Positions 34,178-42,736 of a DNA stretch of 64,000 bases are shown in pieces (the stretch's first letter is position 1; the number at the start of each line of letters is the position of its first letter). The stretch spans positions 19,816-83,815 of the forward strand of contig NZ_VOHA01000032.1 of assembly GCF_007859315.1 (NCBI RefSeq), written 5' to 3'. Under the pieces are notes generated by a model. That model did no database searches, was not told where the DNA came from, and saw only the letters and a program-made list of their open reading frames with translations. The translations under genes and the position numbers were made by a program. This DNA comes from Reyranella sp. CPCC 100927. GTDB taxonomy: Bacteria; Pseudomonadota; Alphaproteobacteria; Reyranellales; Reyranellaceae.

Positions 34178-34957
34178 TCAAAGGCCGCCGTTGGCCAGCG
34201 CCACCAGGCGATCCATCCCGAACGCGAGTTCCACGACCTTGCAGGGCTTGAAGCCGGGAACGGCCGGGAAGTCGGTGCGTCGGGACGTGCTGGCCACTTC
34301 GCGCCATTCGCCATCCGGCTGCAGGCACTCGATATCGATGGTCTCTGTCGCGTAAGGCGGCAGGCGATCGGATGCAATCAGGCGTGTTTCAAGACCCGAC
34401 ATGCGCTGGATCACCGGAACAAGCGCGTCCCGCAGCGGTCCGGCGATATCAGCCTTGGTGTCCTCCGCGTGAATGAGCTGCAACTCCAGCTGCGTGAAGG
34501 CATTGAGCCGGAGTTTGGCGGCAGTGGCGCCATCGCGCGTCTCGCGGCGATACGAATAGCCCATCTGCCACACGCACAGCGGCGGCCTCAGGCGGGTCGT
34601 GCGCAGGATGCGCGCGGCGATCGCATAGGAACCGTCGGTGGTTTCGGCGCGCAGCGCGTAGGGCCGGTCGCCACCCGGCGGGTCCTGCAGCACGAAGACA
34701 TCGGCGCGATCGTATGCCGCCGACATGCGCGCCAGCGGCATCATGGGCGGCGTCTCGACCTCTTCGAACGCCCACATCTGGTTGATGTCGGCGAGCGTGT
34801 CGCGCACGGTGTCGAGAACGGCATCGCGGATACGGCGACGCAGGTGGAGTTCGGACTGGCGCCAGAAGCGCAGTCCAGCCAGATCATCATACAGCGCAAA
34901 AGACATGGTCGGCCCCACGTCAGGGGGTGAGACAAGGCGCCGGCAGGCGCGAGACAT
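34178..34957 (-). CDS. Free-standing class II aminoacyl-tRNA synthetase-like catalytic core (GlyRS-like)
   Basis: 259 residues; authentic GlyRS or ThrRS are far larger. Motif 2 is recognisable as QMGYSYRRETRDGATAAKLR (131-150) and LNAFTQLELQLIH, motif 3 as FGMDRLVAL (246-254, Arg250), and ALRAETTDGSYAIA resembles the LRPETAQG segment of dimeric GlyRS. No anticodon-binding or other tRNA domain is present. ATG 34957 has GAGGAG eight bases upstream; ATG 34906 (MSFALYDDL) is the alternative. Functions known for truncated class II cores include amino-acid activation for carrier proteins or regulatory paralogues. No carrier-protein gene is adjacent, so the role is unknown. Confidence 0.75.
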   Translation of the reverse strand: MSRACRRLVSPPDVGPTMSFALYDDLAGLRFWRQSELHLRRRIRDAVLDTVRDTLADINQMWAFEEVETPPMMPLARMSAAYDRADVFVLQDPPGGDRPYALRAETTDGSYAIAARILRTTRLRPPLCVWQMGYSYRRETRDGATAAKLRLNAFTQLELQLIHAEDTKADIAGPLRDALVPVIQRMSGLETRLIASDRLPPYATETIDIECLQPDGEWREVASTSRRTDFPAVPGFKPCKVVELAFGMDRLVALANGGL

Positions 34958-35083
34958 CGTGACCGCTCCTCAAAAGGAACGGCCTATCGACCTCGCCCGC
35001 ACTGCAGCACCATCCATGTCATGACCGATCCCTACCCGATCGGACCGCGCATTTCCAGTCCCCGGCCGATGCAGTCCCCTAGT

Positions 35084-35620
35084 CTAGGCAACGTAGGGCG
35101 GATGGCCGACATAGCCAGGCTTGCCGTCGCGCAGGTCGTTGCGGATGTAGTGGAAGCGTGGATCCGTGCTCTTCAGTCCGTTCTTGAACCAATCCTCGAC
35201 GATCTGCGCCTGCTCCTCCGTACCGAAGCTGTCCCACGGCTTGTTCAGATTGCCCTCGCCATAGAGATAGGCGTTGCCTTGCCGGCAGGCCTGGGACACC
35301 AGGGAACTGGTCCAGACGCCGAGAAAACCGAACCGGCTGCGATACATCTGCCAGACGTGCGTCATCTCGTGCACGAAAGTCGCCTTGTATTCGAGCGTCA
35401 CGCGACTGGCGGCATCGAACGCGCGTGGACCGATGTAGATCCTGTAGGTGGCAATACCAACGTCGTATGATGCGAAAGGCCTGTCGCTGGCGCCGAGGCC
35501 ATTGGCCAGCATCACCTTGGTTCTCAGAAGCGGGGTCGGCAAGGTCCCCGCGAAGACCCGCTCGCACATGGTGATCTCATCGCCGTTCAGGCTGCGCGAG
35601 ATGACTTGGTATGACATCAT
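35084..35620 (-). CDS. Zinc-metallopeptidase-like protein, vgr-related/DUF4157 type
   Basis: 178 residues. HEMTHVWQ (84-91) supplies the HExxH zinc motif, and the surrounding pattern (LNGDEITMCERVF near the start, FIHE/VHEMTHVWQ, and IVEDWFKNGLKSTDPRFHYIRNDLRDG at the end) matches a family called vgr-related or DUF4157 in alphaproteobacterial genomes. DUF4157 domains occur next to contractile injection and polymorphic-toxin loci, but no such locus is visible here. Start ATG 35620 was preferred over 35686, neither having a strong ribosome site. The gene diverges from the FGE-like operon, sharing a 230-base promoter region. Confidence 0.75.
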   Translation of the reverse strand: MMSYQVISRSLNGDEITMCERVFAGTLPTPLLRTKVMLANGLGASDRPFASYDVGIATYRIYIGPRAFDAASRVTLEYKATFVHEMTHVWQMYRSRFGFLGVWTSSLVSQACRQGNAYLYGEGNLNKPWDSFGTEEQAQIVEDWFKNGLKSTDPRFHYIRNDLRDGKPGYVGHPPYVA

Positions 35621-35716
35621 TGCCCCCGTCGTCGCAGGTACCAGCCGCGCACCCTCGGCGAAGCCTGGCCTCGATGTGCACGACATTTTTCATCAACCCA
35701 CCCGCCGCACATCGGC

Positions 35717-35800
35717 CGAACGGATGAGGGCAGAGCGCCGGCACACCGGCCGCCCCACGACCGCCACGGGTGCTCCGCCACCTCATCCGTTCGGATGAAG
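35717..35800. promoter_or_regulatory. Inverted operator-like sites in a divergent promoter region
   Basis: CGAACGGATGAG (35717-35728) and its exact reverse complement CTCATCCGTTCG (35782-35793) lie between the metallopeptidase start (35620) and the FGE-like start (35850). The right copy also contains CATCCG-TT-CGGATG, itself a dyad. This fits a regulator controlling both directions. No regulator gene is adjacent. Confidence 0.5.
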
Positions 35801-35849
35801 ATCATCATCGGTCGCGAGCGCTACTGTGCGACACCAACGGGTGTCCCTG

Positions 35850-36971
35850 ATGCGATCGACAATCGCGGCCTTGCTCCTGGTCCTGCTCCCTACAGCGGTG
35901 GACGCACAGGACACGCGCGACTGTACGCAGTGCCCCGAGATGGTGCCGCTGCCGGCCGGCTCTTTCGTCATGGGTGCCACCCCCGACGAGAACGCCGATG
36001 ACTACGGCAGCAGCAAGCCGCAGGTGCGCGTCACGCTCAGCAGCGCCTTCGCCATCGGAAAGTACGAGGTAACGCGGCAGGAGTTCGCCGCCTTCGTGGC
36101 AGCGACAGGTCATCGACCATTACCGGGGTGCTTCGCCCGCCGAAGCGACGGCGAATGGGAACGACAGCCCAGCCTGTCGTGGCGCAATCCCGGTTTTGCG
36201 CAAACCGACCGCGATCCGGTCGTATGCGTGAGTTCAGCCGATGCGCGGGCCTATGCTGAATGGCTGCGGCGCATCACCGGCAGGAACTACCGGCTGCCGA
36301 CCGAAGCGGAATGGGAGTATGCCGCGCGCGGCGGTTCGCCGGCGGCCCGGTACTGGGGCGCTGATCCCAGCGCGGCATGCCGCCATGCCAATGGCCCGGA
36401 CCTGACACAGGCCGACGCGTTCAACCACAAGAGCGACCCGGACTATTTTTTCCAGTGCGCCGACGGCCATGTCTACACCGCGCCGGTGGGACTGTTTGCG
36501 CCCAATGCCTTCGGCCTCCACGACATGCTGGGCAACGTCTGGGAGTGGACCGACGATTGCTGGACCACCAGCCACGCCGGCGCACCGGCAACCGGCGATC
36601 GGCGCCGCGACGGCGATTGCCACATGCGTGTCGTGCGCGGCGGCGGCTGGAACTACGGCCATGTCGCGGTTCACGCTGCATTCCGGGAGGGTGAAGACCT
36701 CCAGCAACGCGGTGGTCATCTCGGCTTCCGCGTGGTCAGGGATCAGCGGGTCGTGTCATCAGGTCCCCTGCCGATGGCCGAGTTTCTGCCGTTGCTGATC
36801 TTCCATGTCCTGGCAATTCCACCTTTCTGGATGTTGTTTCGTCGCGTGGGCCTGGGTCGTTGGTGGGTGTTGATCGTGTTGGTACCGGTCGTCGGCTTCT
36901 GGCTGGGCCTCGTCGTACTGGCCTGGCGACGCTGGCCGACCTTTGACCGAAAGATGACGCCTCATGAGTAG
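35850..36971 (+). CDS. Formylglycine-generating-enzyme-like (SUMF1/FGE-sulfatase domain) protein with C-terminal membrane hairpin
   Basis: 373 residues. Signal peptide 1-19 (RSTIAALLLVLLPTAVDA), then an FGE-sulfatase fold: ITGRNYRLPTEAEWEYAARGG, DMLGNVWEWTDDCW and VVRGGGWNYG are the canonical blocks. After residue 300 there are two membrane segments (LPLLIFHVLAIPPFWMLFRR and VLIVLVPVVGFWLGLVVLAW) ending in RRWP. True FGE oxidases need a Cys pair at the active site; I could not confirm that here, so this may be a non-enzymatic SUMF1 domain such as those in bacterial signalling. First gene of a three-gene operon, overlapping the next by 8 bases. Confidence 0.85.
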   Translation: MRSTIAALLLVLLPTAVDAQDTRDCTQCPEMVPLPAGSFVMGATPDENADDYGSSKPQVRVTLSSAFAIGKYEVTRQEFAAFVAATGHRPLPGCFARRSDGEWERQPSLSWRNPGFAQTDRDPVVCVSSADARAYAEWLRRITGRNYRLPTEAEWEYAARGGSPAARYWGADPSAACRHANGPDLTQADAFNHKSDPDYFFQCADGHVYTAPVGLFAPNAFGLHDMLGNVWEWTDDCWTTSHAGAPATGDRRRDGDCHMRVVRGGGWNYGHVAVHAAFREGEDLQQRGGHLGFRVVRDQRVVSSGPLPMAEFLPLLIFHVLAIPPFWMLFRRVGLGRWWVLIVLVPVVGFWLGLVVLAWRRWPTFDRKMTPHE

Positions 36972-37182
36972 CTGGCACTGGTTGATCCTGCTGATCCTGT
37001 ACGGACTGCCCGCGGTCTGTGGCTGGCGGATCGCCAGGCGCGCCGGCTTTCCACCGGCACTGGGCCTCGTCATGGCGGTGCCGCTTGCCGGTCACATCCC
37101 GCTATGGATATGGGCATTCATCCGATGGCCGATCGAGACCAAAGGCAGGGCGCCGCATGAAACGCGGCCCGTCGTGCGGTAG
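36964..37182 (+). CDS. Small two-helix membrane protein
   Basis: 72 residues with two membrane segments (SWHWLILLILYGLPAVCGW and LGLVMAVPLAGHIPLWIWAF) and IRWP at the same place as the RRWP end of the preceding protein. The pattern RR.G...L...VP..G...W...RWP is shared with the C-terminal hairpin of the FGE-like protein, suggesting that the two arose by duplication. ATG 36964 lies inside the 3' end of the upstream gene, so translation is coupled. Function unknown; it may partner with the FGE-like protein in the membrane. Confidence 0.8.
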   Translation: MSSWHWLILLILYGLPAVCGWRIARRAGFPPALGLVMAVPLAGHIPLWIWAFIRWPIETKGRAPHETRPVVR

Positions 37183-37186
37183 GACG

Positions 37187-38128
37187 ATGCGCGAACGTCA
37201 CGTGTTCGAAGCCGAGATGATCGCCGCCCAGCAGCGCGAGCGACGGATCGGTGAAGACGTCGACTGGCGGGGGCTCGGTCCAAAGATCGTATCGATTGGC
37301 GAATATCCGTCCTTCGCCCGCAGCTTCGTCTGGGACGTCCGACGCGACGACGGTGAACTCAAGCTGTTCGTCAGCGCCAGTCGCACGGCAGGGTCCGGTT
37401 TCCTTGCACCGGGATACCGGCAGCACATCGTTGCGTCAGTCGACCTGGAGGAAATCCTGACGTCGATCGCGGCCGTACGGCTTGAGCACTGGCATCCCGA
37501 CCCGTTGCCCGGTGGTACCGACGGCACGAACCGCGAGGTCAGCGTGTATCGCTATCCCAGTTTTATCTCCTTGCGCTGGCGACAGAGCCAGGAACCGCCA
37601 CAATGGCGGGAGCTGACCGACCTGGCATCACGCCTGATCGAGCGGTTCAAGCAGACCGACCTGGTGCCGAACGCCTATGCGTTTGACTCCCATTGTGACG
37701 CGCGAACCTTCTTCGAGGAAAGTGCGCGCGACGTACCCTTCGCGAGCCAAGTGCCTTTCAGTGAACGGCGGTCGGGAGTCCACGTGGCGGCACGCCTGAG
37801 CCAGCTCGCGGCAAGGCAAAAGCCCAGGTTCGTGCTGGTGGTCTATTCGGCGGCGATGACGGATGACCTGCGCTGTCGCATCCCGCAGGCTCTGACCGTC
37901 GGTGCCGTGGACGACATGGTCGCCATGGTCAAGGAAGGCCGACCCGGGATTCCGATCGTATCGATAGCGAACCCCACTCGCCTGCCTCGAGATTGGGATG
38001 CGGCGTACTTTGAACTCGACCCGACCAGCCCCTCGTTCGAGGCACTGGCGCGATTGAACGCTGTCGCCATCCATATCGCGCCTGGATTGCCCGCACTGCG
38101 CATGGAGCTTTGGACTGTTTCATGGTGA
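37187..38128 (+). CDS. Hypothetical protein, third gene of the FGE-like operon
   Basis: 313 residues, soluble, no signal peptide and no recognised domain. The sequence has conserved-looking blocks (RYPSFISLRWRQSQEPPQW; VPNAYAFDSHCDARTFFEES; FVLVVYSAAMTDDLRCRIPQ) but none I can name. ATG 37187 follows AGGAC closely and starts four bases after the small membrane protein stop; ATG 37157 would overlap it. The tight spacing supports one operon with the FGE-like and membrane genes. A repeat-free 103-base gap separates it from the ABC importer genes. Confidence 0.7.
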   Translation: MRERHVFEAEMIAAQQRERRIGEDVDWRGLGPKIVSIGEYPSFARSFVWDVRRDDGELKLFVSASRTAGSGFLAPGYRQHIVASVDLEEILTSIAAVRLEHWHPDPLPGGTDGTNREVSVYRYPSFISLRWRQSQEPPQWRELTDLASRLIERFKQTDLVPNAYAFDSHCDARTFFEESARDVPFASQVPFSERRSGVHVAARLSQLAARQKPRFVLVVYSAAMTDDLRCRIPQALTVGAVDDMVAMVKEGRPGIPIVSIANPTRLPRDWDAAYFELDPTSPSFEALARLNAVAIHIAPGLPALRMELWTVSW

Positions 38129-38231
38129 GCGCATCGATGCGACGCCTCCCGAAGACAGGCGCGCACCGTAGCCCCCGCGCGCAAGGCGCGGTACAAGCGA
38201 CCAGACTCGATACGCCTGGGAGCACGAAGCG

Positions 38232-39338
38232 GTGGACGCCGGACAGGACACACGCCCCATTGTCAGCATGCGCGGCGTGACCAAGAGCTATGACGGCAAG
38301 AGCCTGGTCGTCCGCCACCTCGATCTCGATGTCGCGCGCGGCGAGTTCCTGACCTTGCTGGGGCCGTCAGGGTCGGGCAAGACGACCACGTTGATGATGC
38401 TGGCCGGCTTCGAGGCGGCGACCACGGGGGAGATCCTGCTCGAAGGCCGCTCCGTCACCCGGCTGCCGCCGCACAAGCGCGGCATCGGCATGGTGTTCCA
38501 GAACTATGCCCTCTTCCCGCACATGACCGTGGCGCAGAACCTGGCCTATCCGCTCACCGTGCGCAAAGTGCCGCGGGCCGAGATCGGCGCCAAGGTGCGC
38601 CGCGCGCTGGACATGGTGCGCCTGGCCGGCTTCGACGACCGGCGCCCGGCCCAGCTGTCGGGCGGCCAGCAGCAGCGCGTGGCGCTGGCGCGCGCCCTGG
38701 TGTTCGAACCGTCACTGGTGCTGATGGACGAGCCGCTGGGTGCCCTCGACAAGCAGTTGCGCGAGCGCATGCAGTTCGAGATCCGCACCCTGCATGAGCA
38801 ACTGGGCACCACGTTCGTCTACGTCACCCACGACCAGGGCGAGGCACTCGCCATGTCGGACCGCATCGCGGTGTTCCACGAGGGCGTCGTGCAGCAGCTC
38901 GACACCGCCGAAGGACTGTACGAACGCCCGCAGAACGGTTTCGTGGCCGGCTTCATCGGCGAAAGCAACCGGCTGGCCGGCACCGTACGCACCATCGGCC
39001 GCGGCGAGGCCCGCGTGAGCCTGGATGCCGGGGGCGAGATCACCGGCCGCGTGGCCGACGCCGAGGCCGCCGGCACCCGGGCCCTGGTGTCGCTGCGCCC
39101 GGAACGCGCACGGATCCTGAGGCCTGACGATCGCGCCGACAACATGCTGAGCGGCCGGGTGCGCGAGCTGATCTATCTGGGCGACCACACGCGCGTCGTG
39201 CTGTCGGTCGCCGGCAGCGACGACTTCGTCGTCAAAGCGGCCAATACGGGCAGCGTCCTGCCGCACGGTACCGGCGAAACCGTCACGGTGGGCTTCGGCG
39301 TCCAGGATTGCGTGGCGCTGAAGGCGGCGGCAAACTGA
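38232..39338 (+). CDS. ABC transporter ATP-binding protein, polyamine/PotA-like
   Basis: 368 residues. Walker A is GPSGSGKTT, the signature LSGGQQQR, Walker [13 protein letters not shown], and the switch His is in THDQGEA. A C-terminal TOBE-like region (about 270-368, [12 protein letters not shown] and [15 protein letters not shown]) is typical of spermidine/putrescine and Fe/sulfate importers. The start is GTG 38232. It precedes a periplasmic binding protein and two permeases, giving a full binding-protein-dependent importer. The cargo is probably a polyamine or related small organic, inferred from the binding protein. Confidence 0.93.
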   Translation: MDAGQDTRPIVSMRGVTKSYDGKSLVVRHLDLDVARGEFLTLLGPSGSGKTTTLMMLAGFEAATTGEILLEGRSVTRLPPHKRGIGMVFQNYALFPHMTVAQNLAYPLTVRKVPRAEIGAKVRRALDMVRLAGFDDRRPAQLSGGQQQRVALARALVFEPSLVLMDEPLGALDKQLRERMQFEIRTLHEQLGTTFVYVTHDQGEALAMSDRIAVFHEGVVQQLDTAEGLYERPQNGFVAGFIGESNRLAGTVRTIGRGEARVSLDAGGEITGRVADAEAAGTRALVSLRPERARILRPDDRADNMLSGRVRELIYLGDHTRVVLSVAGSDDFVVKAANTGSVLPHGTGETVTVGFGVQDCVALKAAAN

Positions 39339-39359
39339 TCCGCCTGTCGCATGCACGCC

Positions 39360-39480
39360 GTCCTGAGCGCAGCGACGGACCTTGCGGTGGTTGATGAAAA
39401 AGATTGACGGTGCCAGCAATCATCTACGCTGGCATTCTGCGTCCCAACACCGCGAGATCCTTCGCTTCGCTCTGGATGAC
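39360..39480. repeat. GAGCGnAGCGA-family paired repeat, copy 4
   Basis: Arms GTCCTGAGCGCAGCGACGGA (from 39360) and the reverse-complement CTTCGCTTCGCTCTGGATGAC (to about 39480) enclose the gap between the importer ATPase and binding-protein genes. It sits inside what should be an operon, so it might uncouple expression of the ATPase from the other three genes. Arms are imperfect. Confidence 0.75.
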
Positions 39481-39498
39481 GGCAAGAGGGAGACCAAC

Positions 39499-40545
39499 AT
39501 GTCAGGGAAACTGCTCGGGATGATCGCCGCTGTGGCGCTGGGTGCGTCGGCGGTGGCATACGCCCAGTCGCGGCCGCTCACCGTGGTGTCGTGGGGCGGC
39601 GCCTACCAGGCGGCGCAGCGCGACGTCTATTTCGAGCCGTTCAAGAAGGCGACCGGCATCAACATGCTCGACGAGTCGTGGGACGGCGGCATCGGCGTGC
39701 TGCGCGCCAAGGTGCAGGGCGGCAACGTGCCGTGGGACGTGGTGCAGGTCGAGTCCGAGGAGCTGGAGCTGGGTTGCGATGAAGGCCTCTACCTTCAGCT
39801 CGACTACAGCAAGATCGGCGGCAAGGACGCCTATCTGAAGGCGGCCGTTCATCCCTGCGGCGTCGGCGCCATCGTCTACAATTTCGTGCTGGGCTACGAC
39901 AAGGACAAGCTGAAGACGGCGCCCACCGGCTGGGCCGATTTCTTCGACACCAAGAAGTTTCCCGGCAAGCGCGGCCTGCGCCAGGGCCCCAAGACCTCGC
40001 TGGAGATCGCGTTGATCGCCGACGGCGTGGCACCGGCCGATGTCTACAAGGCGCTGGCGGCGCCGGGCGGCGTCGACCGCGCCTTCAAAAAGCTCGACAC
40101 CATCAAGAAGGATCTGGTGTGGTGGAAGGCGGGTGCCCAGCCGCCGCAGTTGCTGGCCTCGGGCGAGGTGGCGATGACCTCGGTCTACAACGGGCGCATC
40201 GATGCCGCCAACAAGGCCGACAAGCGCAACTTCGGCATCGTGTGGGACGGCTCGCTGTACACCATCGATTCGCTGGTGATCGTGAAGGGCTCGCCGCACG
40301 TCGATGCGGCGTACAAGTTCATCGACTTCGTGGGCAAACCCGAGAACCAGGCCAAGCTGCCGGCCGCGATCGCCTACGGCGTCACCAATGTCGGCGCCAC
40401 CAAGCTGATCGATCCCAAGCGCCTGGCCGACCTGCCCACGCACCCCGACAACATCAAGAACGCCGTGCAGATCTCCGACAAGTTCTGGATCGAGAACATC
40501 GACAAGCTGACCGAGCGCTTCAACAAGTGGGCGGCGTCGAATTGA
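39499..40545 (+). CDS. Periplasmic solute-binding protein, spermidine/putrescine-type
   Basis: 348 residues with a signal peptide (MSGKLLGMIAAVALGASAVAYAQ). LTVVSWGGAYQAAQRDVYFEPF near the mature N-terminus, VQVESEELELGCDEGLY and DGSLYTIDSLVIVKGSPH belong to the SBP family of PotD/PotF-like importers. The acidic and aromatic residues that would bind a polyamine are present in this family, but I cannot map them confidently. The start ATG 39499 has GAGGGAG upstream. It is followed by two permeases; the first is preceded by a strong hairpin, so the binding protein is likely made in excess. Confidence 0.88.
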   Translation: MSGKLLGMIAAVALGASAVAYAQSRPLTVVSWGGAYQAAQRDVYFEPFKKATGINMLDESWDGGIGVLRAKVQGGNVPWDVVQVESEELELGCDEGLYLQLDYSKIGGKDAYLKAAVHPCGVGAIVYNFVLGYDKDKLKTAPTGWADFFDTKKFPGKRGLRQGPKTSLEIALIADGVAPADVYKALAAPGGVDRAFKKLDTIKKDLVWWKAGAQPPQLLASGEVAMTSVYNGRIDAANKADKRNFGIVWDGSLYTIDSLVIVKGSPHVDAAYKFIDFVGKPENQAKLPAAIAYGVTNVGATKLIDPKRLADLPTHPDNIKNAVQISDKFWIENIDKLTERFNKWAASN

Positions 40546-40570
40546 TGGAGCGATCTTGAGCAGCATGGTG

Positions 40571-40676
40571 CCTTCCCCCAAAGGGGGAAGGTGCCTTGGT
40601 GGCTGCCGATGACACCGAATCCGTTGCAACATCCCCCTTCCGGCGCTGCGCGCCACCTTCCCCCTCCGGGGGAAGG
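40571..40676. repeat. Two C/G-rich hairpins between binding protein and permease
   Basis: CCTTCCCCC-AAA-GGGGGAAGG spans 40571-40591 and CCTTCCCCC-TCC-GGGGGAAGG spans 40656-40676; both stems are perfect over 9 bases, with a related spacer. The second ends 10 bases before the permease GTG at 40687 and its GGGGGAAGG strand overlaps the likely ribosome site, so it could block permease translation or stop transcription in part. Confidence 0.8.
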
Positions 40677-40686
40677 GCAAGACATC

Positions 40687-41892
40687 GTGCGCCAAGTGCG
40701 CCGGGCCGAACGCCGGCGGCGGCGCTGGGCGTTGCTGCTGGTGGCGCCGTTGGCGCTCTTCCTGCTGCTGGTCTTCGTGGCACCCATCATGGAGATGCTG
40801 CGCCGGTCGGTGGTCGATCTCGATCTGCGCCAGACCTGGCCGCGCACAGCCGCGGCGCTGGCCGACTGGGACGGCCACGACCTGCCGCCGGAAGCGACCT
40901 TTGCCGCGCTAGCGCAGGACATGAAGGAGAGCTTCAGCGCCCGCACGGCCGCCGCGGTCGCGCGCCGCCTCAACTATGCCGACACCGGTGCGCGCACGCT
41001 GGTCATGACGACGGCGCGCAAGGTGGCGGGCCTGGAGCAGATGCCGACCGACTGGCGCGCGGCCTTCGTCGACATCGATCCGGCGTGGGGCGAGCGGCAT
41101 ACATGGACGATGCTAAGGCAGGCCAGCGGTCCGGTGACCAGCTTCTTTACGCTCTATGCGCTGGACCTGCGCCGCGACGCTGACGGGCGTGTCGTGGCGG
41201 CGCCCGCCAGCGAGGCGATCTTCGTCGACATCCTGCTGCGCACGCTATCGATCTCGGCCCTGGTGACCGTGATCTGCGCCGTGCTGGGCTTCCCCGTTGC
41301 CTATCTGCTGGCCAACGCGCCGGGACGTATCGGCAACCTGCTGCTGATCCTGGTGCTGGTGCCGTTCTGGACCGCGCTGCTGGTGCGCATCGCGGCGTGG
41401 ACCGTGCTGCTGCAGGACCAGGGGCTGATCAACAACGCCCTGGTGTCGCTGGGCCTGATCGATCAGCCGCTGCGCCTGATCTACAACCGCACCGGCGTGA
41501 TCATCGCCATGGTGCATGTGCTGCTGCCGTTCATGATCATGCCGCTGTACGGCGTCATGAAGACGGTGCCGCCGCAGCTCTACCGGGCCAGCCTGTCGCT
41601 GGGTGCACCGCCCACAGTGTCGTTCCTGCGCGTCTACCTGCCGCAGACCAAGCCCGGTATCTTCGCCGGCATCCTGCTCGTGTTCATCATGGCGGTCGGC
41701 TACTACATCACGCCGGCCCTGGTGGGCGGCGCCAACGACCAGATGATCAGCTGGTTCATTGCCTTCTACACCACCGACACGGCCAACTGGGGGCTGGCGG
41801 CCGCGCTGGGCCTGGTGCTGCTGGTCGCGACCGCGGTGCTGTTTGCCCTGTATCAGCGCCTGTCGGGCGCTCGCGGCGTGGCCTTCGGGTAA
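40687..41892 (+). CDS. ABC transporter permease (PotB-type), first
   Basis: 401 residues from GTG 40687 (VRQVRRAERRRRR...). A transmembrane segment (WALLLVAPLALFLLLVFVA), a large periplasmic loop of about 150 residues, then five membrane segments with the EAA-type loop ASLSLGAPPTVSFLRVYLPQTKPG that contacts the ATPase. Length is above the PotB norm because of that loop. Longer upstream frames run into the hairpin repeat. It overlaps nothing and is followed by the second permease after four bases, so the two are coupled. Confidence 0.9.
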   Translation: MRQVRRAERRRRRWALLLVAPLALFLLLVFVAPIMEMLRRSVVDLDLRQTWPRTAAALADWDGHDLPPEATFAALAQDMKESFSARTAAAVARRLNYADTGARTLVMTTARKVAGLEQMPTDWRAAFVDIDPAWGERHTWTMLRQASGPVTSFFTLYALDLRRDADGRVVAAPASEAIFVDILLRTLSISALVTVICAVLGFPVAYLLANAPGRIGNLLLILVLVPFWTALLVRIAAWTVLLQDQGLINNALVSLGLIDQPLRLIYNRTGVIIAMVHVLLPFMIMPLYGVMKTVPPQLYRASLSLGAPPTVSFLRVYLPQTKPGIFAGILLVFIMAVGYYITPALVGGANDQMISWFIAFYTTDTANWGLAAALGLVLLVATAVLFALYQRLSGARGVAFG

Positions 41893-41896
41893 GGCC

Positions 41897-42721
41897 ATGG
41901 GCAACACGATCCCCCGGACGACAGGCGAACGCTGCTGGCGGCTGGCCCTGTTCATCGGCAGCGGCGCGGTGTTGCTGTTTCTGATCACGCCGATCCTGGC
42001 CGTGGTGCCGCTGTCGTTCAACGACAGCCAGTTCCTTGCCTATCCCGTGCGCGGCTTCACCTGGCGCTGGTACGAGGAACTGCTGACGTCGCAGCGCTGG
42101 GCCCTGTCGGTGCGCAACTCGTTCGTCATCGGCATCGCTGCGGCGTTGCTGGCCTCGATCCTGGGCACCTTGGCCGCCATCGGTCTCAACATCAGCGACT
42201 TTCGCGGCAAGGCATCGCTGACGGCGGTCCTGCTGTCGCCCATGGTGGTGCCGGTCGTCATCTACGCGGTGGGTCTCTACCTGTTCTTCGCGCCGCTGGG
42301 CCTGACGCAGACCTATACCGGCCTGATCATGGCGCACGCCGCGCTGGGCGCGCCGTTCGTGGTCGTGACGGTATCGGCGGTGCTGGCCAACTTCGACTGG
42401 GCCCTGGTGCGCGCCGCGCAGTCGCTGGGCGCCCACCCGATCACCGTCTTCCGCACCATCATGCTGCCGCTGCTGACGCCGGGCGTGCTGTCGGGCGCCC
42501 TGTTCGCTTTCGCGACCTCGTTCGACGAGGTGGTGACCCTGCTGCTGATCGGCGGACCGCAGCACCGCACCATGCCACGCGAGATGTTCTCCCGCCTGCG
42601 CGAGGACATCTCGCCCACCATCGCGGCGGCCGCGGCACTGATGCTGGTCACGGCGGTGCTGCTGCTGATCACCGTCGAATGGCTGAAGGCGCGCACCGCG
42701 CGGATGACGCGGTCGCCCTAG
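41897..42721 (+). CDS. ABC transporter permease (PotC-type), second
   Basis: 274 residues with six membrane segments. The cytoplasmic EAA loop is AAQSLGAHPITVFRTIMLPLLTPG, and SFNDSQFLAYPVRGFTWRWYEELLTS is the usual PotC/YdcV N-terminal periplasmic segment. ATG 41897 lies four bases after the first permease stop. Last gene of the importer; a perfect hairpin follows at 42737. Confidence 0.93.
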   Translation: MGNTIPRTTGERCWRLALFIGSGAVLLFLITPILAVVPLSFNDSQFLAYPVRGFTWRWYEELLTSQRWALSVRNSFVIGIAAALLASILGTLAAIGLNISDFRGKASLTAVLLSPMVVPVVIYAVGLYLFFAPLGLTQTYTGLIMAHAALGAPFVVVTVSAVLANFDWALVRAAQSLGAHPITVFRTIMLPLLTPGVLSGALFAFATSFDEVVTLLLIGGPQHRTMPREMFSRLREDISPTIAAAAALMLVTAVLLLITVEWLKARTARMTRSP

Positions 42722-42736
42722 TTCCTGTTTGGCCAG

